From contig NZ_CP037864.1 of the NCBI RefSeq assembly GCF_004353845.1, positions 3,782,001-3,846,000 of the forward strand: a DNA stretch of 64,000 nt, given 5' to 3'. The position numbers and the translations under genes were made by a program. Source of the stretch: Citrobacter arsenatis (GTDB lineage Bacteria > Pseudomonadota > Gammaproteobacteria > Enterobacterales > Enterobacteriaceae). Below the pieces are notes generated by a model. That model saw only the letters and a program-made list of their open reading frames with translations. It searched no databases and was not told the DNA's origin. Shown piece after piece: positions 1 to 9,073 of this stretch (positions within the stretch are counted from its first letter, which is position 1; each line of letters begins with the position of its first letter).

Positions 1-309
1 GCTATTGCCCACCTGACCGGCGGCGGCTTCTGGGAAAATATTCCACGCGTTCTGCCAGACAACACACAGGCAGTGATCGACGAATCTTCATGGCAGTGGC
101 CAGCCGTCTTCAACTGGCTGCAAACGGCGGGTAACGTCAGCCAGCATGAGATGTATCGCACCTTTAACTGCGGCGTGGGTATGGTTATCGCCCTGCCAGC
201 TCAGGAAGTGGACAAAGCCCTTGCTTTGCTCAATGAGAAAGGTGAAAACGCATGGAAAATCGGTATCATCAAAGCTTCTGATTCCGAACAGCGTGTGGTC
301 ATTGAATGA
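1..309 (+). CDS. purM: Phosphoribosylformylglycinamidine cyclo-ligase (AIR synthetase), C-terminal part
   Basis: The reading frame is open from the first base and ends in TGA at 307-309, giving the last 102 residues; the 5' part lies outside the window. PurM closes FGAM to AIR with ATP in de novo purine synthesis in the cytoplasm. The visible part starts AHLTGGGFWENIPRVLP, the conserved glycine-rich segment of the C-terminal domain, and continues through the FNCGVGM motif. Its stop overlaps the purN start by 4 bases (ATGA), so the two are translationally coupled as in the enterobacterial purMN operon. The promoter is not in view. Confidence 0.97.
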   Translation, partial: AIAHLTGGGFWENIPRVLPDNTQAVIDESSWQWPAVFNWLQTAGNVSQHEMYRTFNCGVGMVIALPAQEVDKALALLNEKGENAWKIGIIKASDSEQRVVIE

Positions 310-947
310 AAAACATTGTGGTGCTCATTTCCGGCAACGGAAGCAATTTGCAGGCGATAATGGACGCCTGCGAACAGAAAAAAATCAATGGCACCATACG
401 TGCAGTATTCAGTAATAAGGCCGATGCGTTCGGCCTTGAGCGCGCACGCGAAGCGAATATTCCGGCACATACGCTGGAAGCCACCCAGTTTGCCAGTCGC
501 GAAGCATTCGACCGCGAGCTGATACATGAGATTGACGCCTATGCGCCCGATGTCGTCGTGCTGGCCGGTTATATGCGTATCCTCAGCCCGGCGTTTGTGG
601 CTCATTATGCTGAACGATTGCTGAATATCCACCCGTCTTTATTGCCCAAGTACCCCGGCCTGCACACGCATCGTCAGGTGCTGGAAAACGGCGATGAAGA
701 GCATGGAACCTCCGTCCATTTCGTCACCGATGAACTGGACGGCGGACCGGTTATTCTCCAGGCCAAGGTTCCGGTATTTGAAGGCGACAGCGAAGATGAT
801 GTCACGGCCCGGGTTCAGGCCCAGGAGCATACTATTTACCCACTGGTAGTAAGCTGGTTTATCGACGGTCGCCTGAAGATGCGTGATAACGCAGCATGGC
901 TGGACGGCGTTCGTTTGCCACCACAAGGCTACGCCGCCGACGAATAA
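306..947 (+). CDS. purN: Phosphoribosylglycinamide formyltransferase 1
   Basis: A 213-residue protein, the usual PurN length. It transfers the formyl group of 10-formyltetrahydrofolate to GAR, giving FGAR, in purine synthesis. The N-terminus has the GAR-binding loop ISGNGSNLQA (residues 8-17). Further on are the formyltransferase signature with catalytic Asn and His (NIHPSLLPKYPG) and the downstream catalytic Asp region (HFVTDELDGGPVI). The start is set by the ATGA overlap with purM. The upstream gene makes the product two steps later in the pathway. Nothing unusual is seen. Confidence 0.97.
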   Translation: MKNIVVLISGNGSNLQAIMDACEQKKINGTIRAVFSNKADAFGLERAREANIPAHTLEATQFASREAFDRELIHEIDAYAPDVVVLAGYMRILSPAFVAHYAERLLNIHPSLLPKYPGLHTHRQVLENGDEEHGTSVHFVTDELDGGPVILQAKVPVFEGDSEDDVTARVQAQEHTIYPLVVSWFIDGRLKMRDNAAWLDGVRLPPQGYAADE

Positions 948-958
948 TAAAAATCCAA

Positions 959-992
959 CCTGTATACCGGATCTCGCTATCCGGTATACAGG
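959..992 (+). terminator. 13-bp perfect hairpin after purN, likely operon end
   Basis: Arms CCTGTATACCGGA (959-971) and TCCGGTATACAGG (980-992) pair perfectly around an 8-base loop, 12 bases after the purN stop. An A-rich stretch precedes it, but no clean T tract follows on the + strand, so it may act as an mRNA-stabilising structure as well as, or instead of, an intrinsic terminator. Confidence 0.6.
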
Positions 993-1067
993 CATAAATA
1001 CCTTTTCCGGTTAACATCTCCGGTATTCATCTACGCTCCCCCTTTCTCTTTGCTATCAGACGGTTTA

Positions 1068-1120
1068 TTGTCATATTTTTCTGGCACAGTTGGACATCTG
1101 AGAGCAATGCTCGCCATAAT
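1068..1120 (+). promoter_or_regulatory. Candidate ppk promoter with Pho-box-like repeats
   Basis: TTGTCAT (1068-1074) resembles a Pho-box half-site and is followed by weaker TTCTGGC (1079) and TTGGACA (1090) at 11-base steps. CATAAT (1115-1120) could be a -10 and TTGGAC (1090-1095) a weak -35, with a long 19-base spacer. PhoB control of ppk is established in related enterobacteria. The assignment of these exact bases is my inference and the matches are imperfect. Confidence 0.35.
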
Positions 1121-1162
1121 AAATCGGTAGTGTCCCGTGAATGAAACGGAGTAAAAGTGGTA

Positions 1163-3229
1163 ATGGGTCAGGAAAAGCTATACATCGAGAAAGAACTCAG
1201 CTGGTTAGCGTTCAACGAACGTGTGCTCCAGGAAGCCGCTGATAAGTCAAACCCGTTGATCGAACGGATGCGTTTCTTAGGCATATATTCCAATAACCTC
1301 GACGAGTTTTACAAGGTTCGTTTTGCCGAACTGAAGCGCCGAATCATTATTAGCGAAGAACAGGGTTCAAACTCTCACTCCCGCCATCTGTTAGGCAAAA
1401 TCCAGGCCCGCGTATTAAAAGCCGATCAGGAATTTGACGGCCTGTACAACGAGTTGCTGCTGGAGATGGCGCGCAACCAGATTTTCTTAATCAACGAACG
1501 TCAGCTATCGGTCAATCAACAGAGCTGGTTACGCCATTACTTCAAGCAATATCTTCGCCAGCACATTACACCGATCCTGATTAACCGCGAGACGGATTTA
1601 GTTCAGTTCCTGAAAGATGACTACACCTATCTGGCGGTAGAAATTATCCGCGGTGATACGATCCGCTACGCGCTGCTGGAAATCCCTTCCGACAAGGTTC
1701 CACGCTTTGTGAACCTGCCGCCGGAAACCCCGCGACGCCGTAAACCGATGATCCTGCTGGACAACATCTTACGCTACTGTCTTGACGACATTTTCAAAGG
1801 TTTCTTTGATTACGATGCGCTGAACGCCTATTCGATGAAAATGACCCGCGACGCCGAATACGATTTGGTGCACGAGATGGAATCAAGCCTGATGGAGCTG
1901 ATGTCATCCAGCCTGAAACAGCGCCTGACCGCAGAACCTGTGCGCTTTGTTTATCAGCGCGACATGCCTAATGCGCTGGTCGAGGTGCTGCGTGAAAAAC
2001 TGACGATTTCGCGATACGACTCGATTGTTCCCGGCGGGCGTTACCATAACTTTAAAGACTTTATTAACTTCCCCAACGTTGGCAAAGCTAACCTGGTGAA
2101 CAAACCACTTCCTCGTTTACGCCATATCTGGTTCGACAACGAGAAGTTTCGTAACGGATTTGATGCAATCCGCGAGCGCGATGTTCTGCTGTATTACCCG
2201 TATCACACCTTTGAACATGTTCTTGAACTGTTGCGTCAGGCCTCTTTCGATCCGAGCGTGCTGGCAATCAAGATTAACATCTACCGTGTAGCAAAAGACT
2301 CGCGCATCATCGACGCGATGATCCATGCGGCGCACAACGGTAAAAAAGTCACCGTGGTGGTGGAACTGCAGGCGCGTTTTGATGAAGAAGCCAACATTCA
2401 TTGGGCCAAGCGTCTGACCGAAGCAGGCGTTCACGTCATCTTCTCCGCGCCAGGCCTGAAAATTCACGCCAAACTGTTCCTTATCTCGCGTAAAGAAGGT
2501 GATGAAGTTGTGCGCTATGCGCATATCGGGACGGGGAACTTCAACGAAAAAACGGCGCGCCTGTATACCGACTATTCGCTGCTGACCGCCGACTCGCGCA
2601 TTACCAACGAGGTTCGTCGGGTGTTCAACTTCATCGAGAACCCGTATCGTCCGGTGACGTTCGATTATCTGCTGGTTTCTCCACAGAACTCACGTCGTTT
2701 ACTTTACGCGATGATCGACAAAGAAATCGCCAACGCGCAGCAAGGGCAGCCTTCCGGTATCACGTTAAAACTGAATAACCTGGTCGATAAGGGACTGGTT
2801 GATCGTCTCTATGCGGCCTCAGGCTCAGGCGTGCCGGTCAATTTGTTGATTCGTGGTATGTGTTCTTTGATTCCGAACCTGGAAGGAATCAGCGACAATA
2901 TTCGCGTGATAAGCATAGTTGACCGCTACCTTGAGCACGACCGGGTTTATATTTTCGAAAACGGTGGTGATAAGCAGGTATACCTCTCCTCCGCTGACTG
3001 GATGACCAGGAATATCGACTATCGCATCGAAGTTGCCACGCCGCTGCTGGACCCGCGTCTTAAACAGCGCGTGCTGGATATTATCGATATTCTGTTCAGC
3101 GACACGGTGAAGGCTCGCTTCATCGATAAAGAACTCAGTAATCGCTACGTACCGCGCGGAAATCGCCGTAAGGTTCAGTCACAATTGGCGATTTACGACT
3201 ACATCAAATCACTCGAGCAACCTGACTAA
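1163..3229 (+). CDS. ppk: Polyphosphate kinase
   Basis: Ppk1 reversibly polymerises the gamma-phosphate of ATP into inorganic polyphosphate. From ATG 1163 the protein is 688 residues, starts MGQEKLYIEKELSW and matches E. coli Ppk throughout. An in-frame GTG at 1157 would add two residues, but the family start and the GGAG at 1148-1151 favour 1163. It has the N-terminal and head domains and two phospholipase-D-like C-terminal domains. The phosphohistidine motif is in KIHAKLF, followed by HIGTGNFNEKTA, and a second conserved His lies in YLEHDRVY. ppx starts 4 bases downstream, so synthesis and degradation of polyphosphate are co-transcribed. Confidence 0.97.
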   Translation: MGQEKLYIEKELSWLAFNERVLQEAADKSNPLIERMRFLGIYSNNLDEFYKVRFAELKRRIIISEEQGSNSHSRHLLGKIQARVLKADQEFDGLYNELLLEMARNQIFLINERQLSVNQQSWLRHYFKQYLRQHITPILINRETDLVQFLKDDYTYLAVEIIRGDTIRYALLEIPSDKVPRFVNLPPETPRRRKPMILLDNILRYCLDDIFKGFFDYDALNAYSMKMTRDAEYDLVHEMESSLMELMSSSLKQRLTAEPVRFVYQRDMPNALVEVLREKLTISRYDSIVPGGRYHNFKDFINFPNVGKANLVNKPLPRLRHIWFDNEKFRNGFDAIRERDVLLYYPYHTFEHVLELLRQASFDPSVLAIKINIYRVAKDSRIIDAMIHAAHNGKKVTVVVELQARFDEEANIHWAKRLTEAGVHVIFSAPGLKIHAKLFLISRKEGDEVVRYAHIGTGNFNEKTARLYTDYSLLTADSRITNEVRRVFNFIENPYRPVTFDYLLVSPQNSRRLLYAMIDKEIANAQQGQPSGITLKLNNLVDKGLVDRLYAASGSGVPVNLLIRGMCSLIPNLEGISDNIRVISIVDRYLEHDRVYIFENGGDKQVYLSSADWMTRNIDYRIEVATPLLDPRLKQRVLDIIDILFSDTVKARFIDKELSNRYVPRGNRRKVQSQLAIYDYIKSLEQPD

Positions 3230-3233
3230 AGAT

Positions 3234-4775
3234 ATGCCAATACACGACAAGACTCCACGACCGCAGGAATTTGCTGCGGTCGACCTTGGTTCAAACAGTT
3301 TCCATATGGTCATTGCCCGTGTGGTTGATGGCGCGATGCAAATTATCGGGCGACTGAAGCAACGCGTCCATCTGGCGGATGGCCTCGGTGAAGACAACAA
3401 GCTCAGCGAAGAGGCAATAGAGCGCGGATTAAGCTGTCTTTCGCTGTTCGCCGAACGTCTGCAGGGCTTTCCCCCATCAAGCGTATGCATCGTGGGAACC
3501 CATACTTTGCGTCAGGCGCTGAATGCGACCGATTTTCTCAAGCGAGCAGAAAAAGTCATCCCCTACCCGATTGAGATTATTTCCGGTAATGAAGAAGCAC
3601 GACTGATTTTTATGGGCGTTGAACACACCCAACCGGAAAAAGGTCGCAAGCTGGTTATCGATATTGGCGGAGGCTCAACAGAACTGGTGATCGGCGAAGA
3701 TTTCGAACCCAAGCTGGTCGAAAGCCGCCGTATGGGCTGCGTCAGTTTTGCTCAGATGTATTTCCCGGGCGGCACGATCAATCGGGAAAACTTCCAGCGT
3801 GCCCGCATGGCAGCAGCGCAAAAGCTCGAAACCTTAACCTGGCAGTTTCGCATTCAGGGCTGGAACGTAGCACTCGGCGCGTCGGGCACGATTAAAGCGG
3901 CGCATGAAGTGCTGCTGGAAATGGGTGAGAAAGATGGTTTCATCACCCCCGAACGCCTGGACAAACTGACATCCGAAGTGTTGAAGCATGCGTCATTCGA
4001 GGCGCTCAGCCTGCCAGGGCTGTCAGAAGAACGAAAAGCGGTGTTTGTACCCGGACTCGCGATTCTGTGTGGCGTATTCGATGCGTTAGCTATCCGTGAA
4101 CTTCGCCTTTCAGATGGTGCGCTACGCGAAGGCGTACTGTATGAGATGGAAGGACGTTTTCGCCACCAGGATGTTCGTAGCCGTACCGCCAGCAGCCTGG
4201 CGAACCAGTACAACATCGACAGTGAACAGGCCCGGCGCGTGCTGGAAACGACGATGCAAATGTACGACCAGTGGCATACGCAGCAGCCAAAACTGGCCAA
4301 TCCACAACTGGAAGCGTTACTGCGCTGGGCGGCAATGCTGCATGAGGTTGGGCTGAACATCAACCACAGTGGCTTACATCGCCACTCTGCGTATATCCTG
4401 CAAAACAGCGATTTACCGGGCTTCAATCAGGAACAACAGCTGATGATGGCAACCCTGGTTCGCTATCATCGTAAAGCGGTGAAACTGGACGACTTGCCCC
4501 GCTTTACGCTGTTCAAGAAAAAACAGTTTTTGCCGTTAATTCAGCTGTTGCGCCTGGGCGTACTGCTGAATAATCAGCGTCAGGCGACCACCACGCCGCC
4601 GACGCTGACCCTGATTACCGATGAAAACCACTGGACTTTACGCTTCCCACATGACTGGTTTAGCCAGAATGCGCTGGTACTGCTGGATTTGGAAAAAGAA
4701 CAGCAATACTGGGAAGCCGTAACCGGCTGGCGTCTCAAAATTGAAGAAGAAAGCTCACCCGATATCGCCGCATAA
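3234..4775 (+). CDS. ppx: Exopolyphosphatase
   Basis: 513 residues, the same length as E. coli Ppx. It removes terminal phosphates processively from polyphosphate and belongs to the sugar kinase/HSP70-like Ppx/GppA family. The N-terminal ATPase-like core shows AAVDLGSNSFHMVIA and the second phosphate loop VIDIGGGSTELVIGE. The C-terminal half carries an HD-type helical region (LHEVG, HSAYIL). The start is 4 bases after ppk. The last 21 bases (4755-4775) overlap the convergent 3' end of pdeF, so both transcripts can form an antisense tail-to-tail overlap. Confidence 0.97.
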   Translation: MPIHDKTPRPQEFAAVDLGSNSFHMVIARVVDGAMQIIGRLKQRVHLADGLGEDNKLSEEAIERGLSCLSLFAERLQGFPPSSVCIVGTHTLRQALNATDFLKRAEKVIPYPIEIISGNEEARLIFMGVEHTQPEKGRKLVIDIGGGSTELVIGEDFEPKLVESRRMGCVSFAQMYFPGGTINRENFQRARMAAAQKLETLTWQFRIQGWNVALGASGTIKAAHEVLLEMGEKDGFITPERLDKLTSEVLKHASFEALSLPGLSEERKAVFVPGLAILCGVFDALAIRELRLSDGALREGVLYEMEGRFRHQDVRSRTASSLANQYNIDSEQARRVLETTMQMYDQWHTQQPKLANPQLEALLRWAAMLHEVGLNINHSGLHRHSAYILQNSDLPGFNQEQQLMMATLVRYHRKAVKLDDLPRFTLFKKKQFLPLIQLLRLGVLLNNQRQATTTPPTLTLITDENHWTLRFPHDWFSQNALVLLDLEKEQQYWEAVTGWRLKIEEESSPDIAA

Positions 4776-7025
4776 GCTCTCAGCAGGTGCCAGCTCGCCT
4801 GGCACCTTTTCATCCAGTTCTTCATTCAGCGGCTGAGGTTTACCAATCAGATACCCTTGCAGATAATCAATCCCCAGTGAAATCACCGCACTGCGTATTT
4901 CCTCGCTTTCGACGTACTCCGCAACCACCAGCATTCTTTTCATCCGCGCCAGATGGCAAATAGAGGCCACGATTTGGTAGTCGAGGCTATTCGCAACGAT
5001 ATTGCGGATAAAGCTGCCGTCAATTTTCAGGATATCGGCATTCACATTCTTCAGCCGCGCATAGCTGGCATATCCGGTACCAAAATCATCAATCGCAATC
5101 TGACAGCCCAATGATTGCAGTTGCAGTAACGTTGCCTGTGCCTGTTCCGCATTGGTTAAGGCATTACTTTCCGTGACCTCAAAAATGAGTTGCCACGCTT
5201 CAACTTTGTACTTAGCCAAGAGCTGGTTGATGTCATGCGGCAGCCGGGCGCGGCATACCGACGTAGGCGATAAGTTAATAGCAAACCGACGGGCGGGCAT
5301 TTTTTCCCGATTTTGCGCCATAAACTTCAGCGTATTTTCAATCACCCACAGATCGATGCTGGACGACAACCCAAACTCATGCGCTACCGGCAAGAAGTTG
5401 TCAGGGGCGATGGTTTCACCGTCATCCCCCTCAAGGCGCAGCAGAATTTCATGATAAACGTCGCCGCGAACGCCAGAAATCGGCTGCGCCATCAGGAAAA
5501 AGCGATTGTGCTCCAGCGCCTGCTGCAGCCGATTCATCATCGCGACTTTATCTTTCAGGTCACGTTGTAGATGCATTACGCCCCGGCGCTGCAAATTCTC
5601 TGGCGCATTGGTCGCCAGAGAAAGCTCGGCGATAGTGCTTAATTCTCCCAGTAACAAATAGATGTGGTTAACCGGAGAACGAACATAGCAAAAACTGATC
5701 CCCACCTGTGGCTGTAACGGCATACCATCCCAGATGAAACGGAACTGCTTAATATGTCGGTCCAGCGCTTCAATGCGTTCCTGATGCGACTCGGTGTTAA
5801 AGCGCAGGACTAAATCATTACCCGATAACTGATAGACATGCTCATCCTGTTCCAGCAGCGGCGATATCCACTGGGAGAGTTTTTGCTTGTACTGGATACG
5901 CAGCATAATGCCGTAATTTTTCACCAGCAGTTCCATACCCGGGACACCTAAAAAGCAGAGCACTGACCATGGCGCTTTTTTCAAATCCCGGTTCAAAGCG
6001 CGCAAATTCGGAATATGCACCATAGGATCAAAGTAAGCCAGACGATGGTTGCGCCGGGTAACAAACCGTTGGCGCGTTGCCAGGACGGCGATGAAATTCA
6101 CGATAAAGGAAAAAACCAGATAACTTGATGAGGTAATGGCAAGCTGGGTATCGTAGCCCGAATACCAGGGCATATAGCGTTGATAGTAATGTATCGCGGT
6201 AATAAGCACGACCGCCCATATCAACGAAACAAATCTATAACCGTAACGCATAGCTCCCCATAGCATCACGGGCAGTAACAATGACAGGGTATAATTCGTA
6301 CTAAATATTGAGCTTTGTTCATTTAACGGCATACACAACATTGCCATCAGCACGGTCAATATAATCAGCCAGATCGCAAACTCTGTTTTGGTGACTTTGG
6401 TATCAAATTGCTGCTTTAACTGAGAAAAATAGCCTCTCACGTGCAAAGGGTTACGGATCGTTCGAATAATAAAATAGCACAGTGGAACCCCAACCAGATT
6501 CCCCGCGAGTATGGCCTGATAGTTAATTAATGTGCCTGTATTAAAGGGCATAACACCCACCATGCCGGACTTGCTTTCATAAACGCCCACAAATGCAGCA
6601 AACTGGAAGAGTATCAGAAATAGCGTAGCCGGACAGAAGACCTGCCAGAACATACGCTGGAACATCAGGTGCGAATCACCGTGGGAAACGTTGTTGCGTC
6701 GGGGAGAAAATACTTTATAGCCTCCCCAGCTAAGCACTATTGTAACAATAAAGTGCGAAATTATTGAAAGTGTTTCAAATAACCCGACCTGCGGATATTT
6801 GTACCAGATAATGGAAATGATAATTCCTGGCAATGCCGCCCAGCCAAAAAAAAGCATCAGGCTAATCATCAGCGCCAAAGGTAGGTAGAAAAGAATTACA
6901 ATCCCCGAACTAATATGGGCATAGGTGGTAGCAGTGCTCAATATAGGCAACAACAAAGAGGGTAAAATGAGGGGTAGCGCCCACCATCTATCTCTAATAC
7001 CAATATAATTTTTATTGAGTTTCAT
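4755..7025 (-). CDS. pdeF: Cyclic-di-GMP phosphodiesterase PdeF (YfgF)
   Basis: 756 residues, clearly the YfgF orthologue. The N-terminal ~330 residues are a multi-helix MASE1-type membrane sensor. A degenerate GGDEF domain follows: SGNDLVL stands where GGDEF would be, so no cyclase activity is expected. The C-terminal EAL domain is intact, with EILLR (Glu about residue 526), IDDFGTGYASY (about 645-655), LKIDGSFI and QGYLIGKP. The family hydrolyses c-di-GMP to pGpG at the inner membrane. E. coli YfgF is reported as an anaerobic phosphodiesterase, which fits the perfect FNR-type palindrome 129 bases upstream. It runs divergently from yfgG and overlaps ppx tail-to-tail. Confidence 0.96.
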   Translation of the reverse strand: MKLNKNYIGIRDRWWALPLILPSLLLPILSTATTYAHISSGIVILFYLPLALMISLMLFFGWAALPGIIISIIWYKYPQVGLFETLSIISHFIVTIVLSWGGYKVFSPRRNNVSHGDSHLMFQRMFWQVFCPATLFLILFQFAAFVGVYESKSGMVGVMPFNTGTLINYQAILAGNLVGVPLCYFIIRTIRNPLHVRGYFSQLKQQFDTKVTKTEFAIWLIILTVLMAMLCMPLNEQSSIFSTNYTLSLLLPVMLWGAMRYGYRFVSLIWAVVLITAIHYYQRYMPWYSGYDTQLAITSSSYLVFSFIVNFIAVLATRQRFVTRRNHRLAYFDPMVHIPNLRALNRDLKKAPWSVLCFLGVPGMELLVKNYGIMLRIQYKQKLSQWISPLLEQDEHVYQLSGNDLVLRFNTESHQERIEALDRHIKQFRFIWDGMPLQPQVGISFCYVRSPVNHIYLLLGELSTIAELSLATNAPENLQRRGVMHLQRDLKDKVAMMNRLQQALEHNRFFLMAQPISGVRGDVYHEILLRLEGDDGETIAPDNFLPVAHEFGLSSSIDLWVIENTLKFMAQNREKMPARRFAINLSPTSVCRARLPHDINQLLAKYKVEAWQLIFEVTESNALTNAEQAQATLLQLQSLGCQIAIDDFGTGYASYARLKNVNADILKIDGSFIRNIVANSLDYQIVASICHLARMKRMLVVAEYVESEEIRSAVISLGIDYLQGYLIGKPQPLNEELDEKVPGELAPAESLCGDIG

Positions 7026-7153
7026 AGATGCTCAGTAGAATCCCGCACATCCTGTAGGGGGTATTCAGACAGGCATCCCACCTGACTTTAAAACGGTAAG
7101 GTTAAATACATCACAATGCCTCATTGATTTTAGTTATCAGCAAGAGGTTACGC

Positions 7154-7167
7154 TTGATATATATCAA
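7154..7167. promoter_or_regulatory. Perfect FNR-box palindrome between pdeF and yfgG
   Basis: TTGATATATATCAA matches the FNR consensus TTGAT-N4-ATCAA at all ten defined positions. It sits 129 bases upstream of the pdeF ATG and 209 bases upstream of the yfgG GTG, in an AT-rich divergent region (7026-7375) that otherwise holds no gene. Anaerobic control of pdeF is the likelier target. The TSS, and hence activation or repression, cannot be read from the sequence. Confidence 0.6.
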
Positions 7168-7375
7168 AAAAAAAGCCCCTCATTAATCAATTATTACTCT
7201 TTTCATTGTTTTTTATCGTTAATTCATTATTCATGCAAATAATAATATTAATTTCCATAACATAAGAGGATAAAACAACTGAAGCAATTTTACATAACGA
7301 AGAATTGACCATTCCCCCACAGTATGCCTTAATGTGAGTATCGCCCTCAGTTGGGTACACTACAAGGAACCTTTT

Positions 7376-7579
7376 GTGAGCCAGGTTACCAGCCTACGCA
7401 AACGACACCGATTTAACAGTCGCATGATCCGGATCGTACTGCTTATCAGTTTTCTCTTCTTCTTCGGACGCTTCGTCTACTCCGCCATTGGTGCGTGGCA
7501 TCACCACCAGAACAAAAAAGAATCTCAGCAGTTAACCCAACCGCAACAGACATCTCCTGCACAAACTAACGTACGTTGA
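7376..7579 (+). CDS. yfgG: YfgG family small membrane protein (DUF2633)
   Basis: From GTG 7376 the protein has 67 residues, starting (M)SQVTSLRKRHRFNSRM, which matches E. coli YfgG. AAGGAA at 7363-7368 is a well-placed ribosome site, so the upstream in-frame GTG at 7334 is not the start. A basic N-terminus (RKRHRFNSRM) is followed by one membrane helix (IVLLISFLFFFGRFVYSAIG) and a His/Gln-rich polar tail (WHHHQNKK). The E. coli protein has been linked to nickel/cobalt tolerance; its molecular role is unknown. The His-rich tail could bind metal, which is my inference. Confidence 0.88.
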   Translation: MSQVTSLRKRHRFNSRMIRIVLLISFLFFFGRFVYSAIGAWHHHQNKKESQQLTQPQQTSPAQTNVR

Positions 7580-7613
7580 TCCCTCGCGCCTGTGATATCC
7601 CAGCATTAAGATT

Positions 7614-7658
7614 CCTTACCGGATGGCTAATCGCCTGACATTTAACCATCCGGTAAGG
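7614..7658. repeat. 13-bp perfect inverted repeat downstream of yfgG
   Basis: CCTTACCGGATGG (7614-7626) and CCATCCGGTAAGG (7646-7658) flank a 19-base loop. The arms contain the REP-like core CCGGATGG, and no T tract follows. It lies 35 bases after yfgG and may be its 3' stabiliser or terminator, or a REP relic. The rest of 7659-7945 is AT-rich with no gene seen; it should hold the promoter of the downstream channel gene, but I see no confident -35/-10 pair. Confidence 0.6.
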
Positions 7659-7945
7659 GATTTGAGTGATGAAACATCCCACAATTTTACCTATCCTTTG
7701 CGTATCAATATCAGATAATCAACCGTGTTTTCCGCACAAATACACAATCTTTTCATCCCACTTCACCGCACCATTCGCGCTGATTTTTACGTTCCTGATT
7801 AGCGAACATAAAAAAAACAAACGGTGCTCAAATAAACGCTAATTAATATCACCCGAAAATATCACTGACGAAAACATTAATATTTCGTATAAAATTAAAG
7901 ACTTATTTGAATTGCTACCATTATTAAATTCTACAGGGTAATACC

Positions 7946-8824
7946 ATGAGTGGTTTTTCATTATTTCCTAAAATAAGAAGCGGTGTTGAATGGATTGCCG
8001 GGCATAGCGACGCGGTTATTCAATTCGGCTGGAATATCGTTGCCGCCGTGATTTTACTGTTTGTCGGTAAGTTTATCTCTCGTTTGCTCTCTCGTGGACT
8101 GGAAAAGTTACTGTTAAAACGTAAAGTCGACAGAACCATCATTCAGTTCTTCACCGCGCTGGTACGTTACATTACGCTCGCCTTTTCCGTTGTCGCCGCG
8201 TTGGGGCGTGTTGGCATTGAAACATCCTCTATTATTGCCGTCATTGGCGCCGCCGGACTGGCTATTGGCCTCGCGCTACAAAGCTCGCTTTCCAACTTTG
8301 CCGCGGGCGTGCTGTTGGTCTCCCTACGTCCCTTCCGCGCCGGAGAAGTGGTGCAGATCGGCGCAGTCACCGGAACGGTAGAAAAGGTGCACATTTTCTC
8401 CACCACCCTGCTCACAGCCGACAGCAAAGAGGTGGTTATCCCAAACGGTAAGATCATCGCTGACAATATCATTAACTATTCCCGCCACCCTTTTCGCCGT
8501 ATCGATCTGGTGATTGGCGTAGGCTATCAGAGCCGGATCGCAGATGTTAAGCGCGTGATTAACCACATCATCGAGCAGGACAGCCGCATCGATAAGCAAC
8601 GTGGAGTAACCGTTCGTCTGGGCGAGTTAGGCGCTTCCGCACTCAATTTTTACATCCGTGTATGGGTGCCTAACGTTGAATACTGGAACACCTATTACGA
8701 TCTGCTGGAAAATATCAAAGAGGCCCTGGACGCCAATCATATTGACCTGCCGTATCCGCAGATGGATATACGCGTGGAGAATGTTACCCCTCAATCTCAG
8801 CCCCAACTGCAGCTGGTCGATTAA
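7946..8824 (+). CDS. Small-conductance mechanosensitive channel, MscS-family paralogue
   Basis: 292 residues (MscS is 286) and collinear with E. coli MscS. TM1 is about 27-47, TM2 about 65-88, and the pore-lining TM3 runs from GRVGIETSSIIAVIGAAG into LAIGLALQSSLSNFAAG (88-121). The cytoplasmic beta and alpha/beta domains follow (FRAGEVVQIG, VIPNGKIIADNIINYSR, YPQMDI). Pore leucines equivalent to Leu105 and Leu109 are kept at the same numbering, but Gly113 of MscS is Ser here. It should open on hypo-osmotic membrane tension in the inner membrane. E. coli has its mscS elsewhere, so this is probably an extra copy. CAGGGTAAT precedes ATG 7946. Confidence 0.9.
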   Translation: MSGFSLFPKIRSGVEWIAGHSDAVIQFGWNIVAAVILLFVGKFISRLLSRGLEKLLLKRKVDRTIIQFFTALVRYITLAFSVVAALGRVGIETSSIIAVIGAAGLAIGLALQSSLSNFAAGVLLVSLRPFRAGEVVQIGAVTGTVEKVHIFSTTLLTADSKEVVIPNGKIIADNIINYSRHPFRRIDLVIGVGYQSRIADVKRVINHIIEQDSRIDKQRGVTVRLGELGASALNFYIRVWVPNVEYWNTYYDLLENIKEALDANHIDLPYPQMDIRVENVTPQSQPQLQLVD

Positions 8825-8833
8825 AATACGCTT

Positions 8834-8858
8834 ACAGAGGGGATTTTATTCCCTCTGT
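8834..8858 (+). terminator. Hairpin after the MscS-like gene
   Basis: ACAGAGGG (8834-8841) and CCCTCTGT (8851-8858) pair around GATTTTATT, 10 bases after the stop codon. No T run follows the stem, so termination is only suggested. The rest of the gap to the next gene is AT-rich with no further feature seen. Confidence 0.4.
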
Positions 8859-9073
8859 TGGGCCGCGTCAGCGTTGATTAATAGCTTAAATCACCAATCT
8901 TAAATAAAATTTAAAAATTAAATGCTAAAAAACAACCACAAATATCATCATCATTACTTGCTTCCATTTCTTAAATTATAGACCACAAAAAATAACCTCC
9001 CCTTCCCCAACATATCTGTACAATACTCTCTATCGTTTTCTATGCTGTATTCATGATGAAGGAATCCATAAAA

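Noticed and set aside
7334..7375. Upstream GTG start for yfgG at 7334
   Set aside because: The 14 added residues are not in the family, and the AAGGAA ribosome site serves GTG 7376.
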